NCBI GenBank assembly: GCA_002841655.1
Contig: PHAH01000012.1
Span: forward strand, 1 to 14,348
From: Candidatus Falkowbacteria bacterium HGW-Falkowbacteria-2
GTDB lineage: Bacteria; Patescibacteriota; Patescibacteriia; Patescibacteriales; UBA12465
DNA length: 14,348 nt
Direction of reading: 5' to 3'
The translations under genes were made by a program, and so were the position numbers. The stretch's first letter is position 1. The number at the start of each line of letters is the position of its first letter. Positions 12,204 through 14,348 of this stretch are shown here, piece by piece. The notes under the pieces were generated by a model. That model saw nothing but the letters and a program-made list of their open reading frames with translations. It was not told the origin of the DNA and did not search any database.

Positions 12204-12231
12204 ATTATAACGTTTACCCCCGGTTTGTCAA
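12204..12231 (-). promoter_or_regulatory. Consensus promoter of khpA
   Basis: On the minus strand a perfect TTGACA (12226-12231) and a perfect TATAAT (12204-12209) are spaced by 16 bases. The -35 begins 1 base after the rpsP stop codon. Transcription would start near 12197, leaving a leader of about 98 bases. No terminator separates rpsP from khpA, so both read-through and own initiation are likely. Confidence 0.85.
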
Positions 12232-12232
12232 T

Positions 12233-12667
12233 TTAAGCCTGAGCTTCAGGAGTTTCAGCGGCAGGGGCTTCAGTTGCTTCAGCCGGCGTCTCTTCAGCGG
12301 GAGCAGGGGCTTCCTCGGCTGGAGCTGGAGCCGCAGCTACTTCGGCTGCCGCACGCTTATCAGCCTTACTCTTCAACTGAGCTGCGCGTTTTTCGTTTTC
12401 TACGCCCTTTTTAGAGGCGGCAACCTTCTTTCCTTCAATTATACCCTTAGAAACAAGGAGGTTGTTGATGGTAGCGGTCATGCCTGCACCCTTGCTGAGC
12501 CAGTGCTTTACGCGTTCGCCTTTAACCTGTAATTCCTTAGAATATGGGTTATATGAACCAAGGATTTCGAGGTTGTTGCCATAGGTATCACGCCCTTTTT
12601 CAGAGATAATCAGGCGGAAGACTTTTTTGTTTGTTTTACCAATTTTCGACAATTTTATCATTAACAT
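12233..12667 (-). CDS. rpsP: 30S ribosomal protein S16 with Ala/Pro/Glu tail
   Basis: The 144-residue product has the S16 core at about residues 1-80: MLMIKLSKIGKTNKKVFRL, then RDTYGNNLEILGSYNP and VKHWLSKGAGMTATINNLL. S16 binds 16S rRNA early in 30S assembly. The start MLMIKL fits the common MLxIRL, so the first ATG (12667) is chosen over the ATG two codons later. About 64 extra residues follow the core: a Lys/Ala-rich linker, then a low-complexity tail of Ala, Pro, Glu and Thr (about 107-144). A usual S16 is 80-90 residues, and tails of this kind do occur in some bacteria. The gene has its own promoter just behind pnp and a leader of about 65 bases containing the palindrome CCGATCGG (12688-12695). 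No Shine-Dalgarno is visible. Confidence 0.95.
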   Translation of the reverse strand: MLMIKLSKIGKTNKKVFRLIISEKGRDTYGNNLEILGSYNPYSKELQVKGERVKHWLSKGAGMTATINNLLVSKGIIEGKKVAASKKGVENEKRAAQLKSKADKRAAAEVAAAPAPAEEAPAPAEETPAEATEAPAAETPEAQA

Positions 12668-12738
12668 AGGTGTTTTGTGAGGCGCATCCGATCGGCTAAG
12701 CTCCAGACGAATAACGCTTTTGTATTCTTTATTGACAA

Positions 12739-12767
12739 ATGTTAGCTTAATGCTTGGAAAAAGTCAA
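12739..12767 (-). promoter_or_regulatory. Probable rpsP promoter
   Basis: On the minus strand TTGACT (12762-12767) and TAACAT (12739-12744) are spaced by 17 bases, 5 of 6 and 4 of 6 matches. The -35 starts 1 base after the pnp stop codon, the same tight arrangement as for khpA. Transcription would start near 12732. There is no clear terminator after pnp, so read-through is also possible. Confidence 0.6.
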
Positions 12768-12768
12768 G

Positions 12769-14348
12769 TTAGAAGCGAGGTCTTCTCGGACCGTTGCTGC
12801 TAGGTCTTCCTCCGGGAGCAGGGCGACGGAATCCTCCGCCAGCTGGCCTGCTTTCGCCGGTAGACTTGCCTTTTTCATCTTTCCAAAGCGCTTCGTTTTC
12901 TAATAAATTCTTCATCGTGAGGTTAACGCGTCCTTGATCGTCAATTTCCTTGATGCGAACAGTAACGATATCACCGATTTCGAGGAAGTCGCTTGGCTTT
13001 TCGACGCGGTATGGCGCAAGTTCACTTACATGAACCATGCCGTCCTGGCTAGCGTTCAATTGAACGAAAGCGCCGAAGTCGAGAATGCGGACAACTTTAC
13101 CCGCGATGATTTCGCCAACTTCGAAGACGTGAACAATTTCCTTTACTTTACCCACTGCTTCATCAACTTTCTCCTTATCAACACCACAGACCATAACGAG
13201 GCCGTCATCTTCGATATCAATACTGACACCAGTCTCTTCGATAATCTTGTTAATGACTTTGCCGCCCGGTCCAATGATGGCGCCAATCTTTTCGGGGTTA
13301 ACATAGAAACTAATAATGCGAGGAGCATATGGTGAAAGTTCTGCCCGAGGAGCGGGAATAGCATCGGTGATTACTTTCAATATTTGGTTCAAAGCCTCGC
13401 GTCCTTGCTTGAATGTCTGTTCGATGATTTCAGTGGTGATACCATCAGTTTTAGTATCAAGTTGAATTGCGGTTAAGCCAGCAGAGGTGCCGGTAATCTT
13501 AAAGTCCATGCCACCGTTTCCATCTTCGAGATCCTGGATATCAGTTAAGACTTTCCATTTGCTCAAATCAGGATATGAAGCGAGACCCATGGCAACGCCA
13601 ACGACTGGTCTTTTAATCGGCACACCGGCGTCCATCAAGGCTAAAGTGGATGCGCAGGTTGAAGCCATTGAAGATGAACCATTGGAACCGAGGGTTTCAC
13701 TAACCACACGAACGGTATAAGGGAAGTCTTCACGAGTGGGGATAACGGGCATTAAGGCTTTTTCAGCTAAAGCACCGTGACCGATTTCGCGACGGCCGGT
13801 TCCTCTTAATGGAGCAGCCTCGCCAACGCTGTATGGTGGGAAATTATAGTGATGCATGTAGCGCTTCTTGCTTTGCCCTTCCATACCCTCAAGAGTCTGT
13901 TCCATTCCTGGAGCACCGAGAGTAACGATGGACATCACCTGTGTTTCGCCACGTGAGAAAAGGGAAGTACCATGATCGCGAGGGATGAGAGCGACTTCTG
14001 CATTGAGCTCACGAATTTGGTCTAAGGGTCGACCATCGACGCGACGGCCTTCCTCTAATAATGCGCGAGTAATTTCTTCATCAACTGCCTTTTCAACTAA
14101 GGATTTAACAGCATAGGCGCGGCTAGCAGGGGCATATCCTTTTTCGAACAAGTGAGCGTCTAGCTGTTCTTTGATGGCAACAACTGCTCCTTTTCTTTCG
14201 CCTTTGGTGTAGTATTCTTTGTCGAATAAGGTGTTACGGATATTTTCCTTTAACCAGCCACTGCAATATTCGAGTAAGTCTTTCTTTTCTTGTTCAGTTT
14301 TCAATTCATCTTCACTCTTTAGGACTTGGCGCTTACGGAATTCTTTGG
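12769..14348 (-). CDS. pnp: Polyribonucleotide nucleotidyltransferase (PNPase), 5' end outside window
   Basis: PNPase is the phosphate-dependent 3'-5' exoribonuclease of the mRNA decay machinery. The frame is open to the window edge, giving 525 visible residues; the first RNase PH domain lies outside. Counting from the TTG at 14304, the second RNase PH domain starts near GRRVDGRPLDQIREL, with GTGRREIGHGAL and NGSSSMAS (phosphate site) and EDGNGGMDFK, which keeps the Asp, Asp and Lys that bind the catalytic metal in E. coli (D486, D492, K494). Next come the KH domain (EKIGAIIGPGGKVINKI) and the S1 domain (GKVVRILDFGAFVQL...DGMVHVSELA). The end is a Gly/Arg/Pro-rich tail (GGGFRRPAPGGRP...RRPRF) that may help RNA binding. 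RNase Y, a likely partner, is encoded at 5209-6723. rpsP lies just downstream. Confidence 0.97.
   Translation of the reverse strand, partial: KEFRKRQVLKSEDELKTEQEKKDLLEYCSGWLKENIRNTLFDKEYYTKGERKGAVVAIKEQLDAHLFEKGYAPASRAYAVKSLVEKAVDEEITRALLEEGRRVDGRPLDQIRELNAEVALIPRDHGTSLFSRGETQVMSIVTLGAPGMEQTLEGMEGQSKKRYMHHYNFPPYSVGEAAPLRGTGRREIGHGALAEKALMPVIPTREDFPYTVRVVSETLGSNGSSSMASTCASTLALMDAGVPIKRPVVGVAMGLASYPDLSKWKVLTDIQDLEDGNGGMDFKITGTSAGLTAIQLDTKTDGITTEIIEQTFKQGREALNQILKVITDAIPAPRAELSPYAPRIISFYVNPEKIGAIIGPGGKVINKIIEETGVSIDIEDDGLVMVCGVDKEKVDEAVGKVKEIVHVFEVGEIIAGKVVRILDFGAFVQLNASQDGMVHVSELAPYRVEKPSDFLEIGDIVTVRIKEIDDQGRVNLTMKNLLENEALWKDEKGKSTGESRPAGGGFRRPAPGGRPSSNGPRRPRF

Noticed and set aside
12733..12738. 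TTGACA on the + strand between rpsP and pnp.
   Set aside because: No -10 lies 16-18 bases downstream and both neighbouring genes are on the other strand.
13500..13560. PNPase appears to lack two Asp residues in the catalytic loop (EDGNGGMD against DEDHLGDMD in E. coli).
   Set aside because: The metal ligands D486, D492 and K494 of E. coli align, by the D-x-K spacing, with the Asp of ED and the DFK of MDFK, and all three are kept here. The changed residues are not the ligands, so catalysis is expected to be normal.
1..14348. Search by eye for CRISPR arrays, insertion sequences, toxin-antitoxin pairs, phage genes or a defence island.
   Set aside because: No repeat-spacer pattern, transposase, integrase or defence motif was seen. 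The content is core housekeeping.

Overview
The window reads as a chromosomal housekeeping segment from a small-genome bacterium, most likely a member of the Candidate Phyla Radiation (Patescibacteria). This is an inference. It rests on the compact gene layout, small versions of several universal proteins (short-LID adenylate kinase, short IF-2, TrmD with a clipped C-terminus), an S16 protein with an Ala/Pro/Glu tail, three tRNA genes without encoded CCA, and no convincing Shine-Dalgarno site in front of any of the 14 visible start codons. Stops are almost all TAA, with one TAG and one TGA, so TGA is still a stop here and recoding of TGA is unlikely. There is no sign of mobile elements, CRISPR arrays or phage genes.

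Layout. Positions 1-3819 (+ strand) hold the 3' part of a GlmU-type nucleotidyltransferase, an endonuclease Q-like PHP-domain DNA repair enzyme, a small exported or anchored protein of unknown function, recA behind its own promoter, and a small two-helix membrane protein. They end at a perfect bidirectional terminator (3834-3867). Positions 3879-6723 (- strand, transcribed right to left) hold rny (RNase Y), an HU-type DNA-binding protein, tRNA-Arg(TCG), tRNA-Met-type(CAT), tRNA-Lys(CTT) and adk. A strong promoter sits just upstream of the CAT tRNA, so tRNA-Met, tRNA-Lys and adk probably share a transcript. Positions 6724-7105 are a divergent intergenic region with an unexplained GC-rich patch and the infB promoter. 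Positions 7106-10972 (+) hold infB-rbfA, a terminator, nrnA with a consensus promoter almost on its start codon, and an unrecognised basic protein. Positions 11026-14348 (- strand) hold pnp (5' end outside the window), rpsP, khpA and trmD, each of the last three with its own promoter.

Functionally the segment is mostly translation and RNA turnover: IF-2, RbfA and S16 (30S subunit assembly and initiation), TrmD and tRNAs, RNase Y, PNPase and NrnA (which together could take mRNA from first cut to nucleotides), and the RNA-binding protein KhpA. RecA, EndoQ and HU form a DNA repair and nucleoid theme. I see no obviously new multi-gene system. The points most worth a second look are two probably leaderless genes (nrnA, trmD), a terminator whose U-tract overlaps the trmD promoter, a Glu in place of the catalytic Asp of TrmD, EndoQ next to recA in a bacterial genome, and three small proteins of unknown function.
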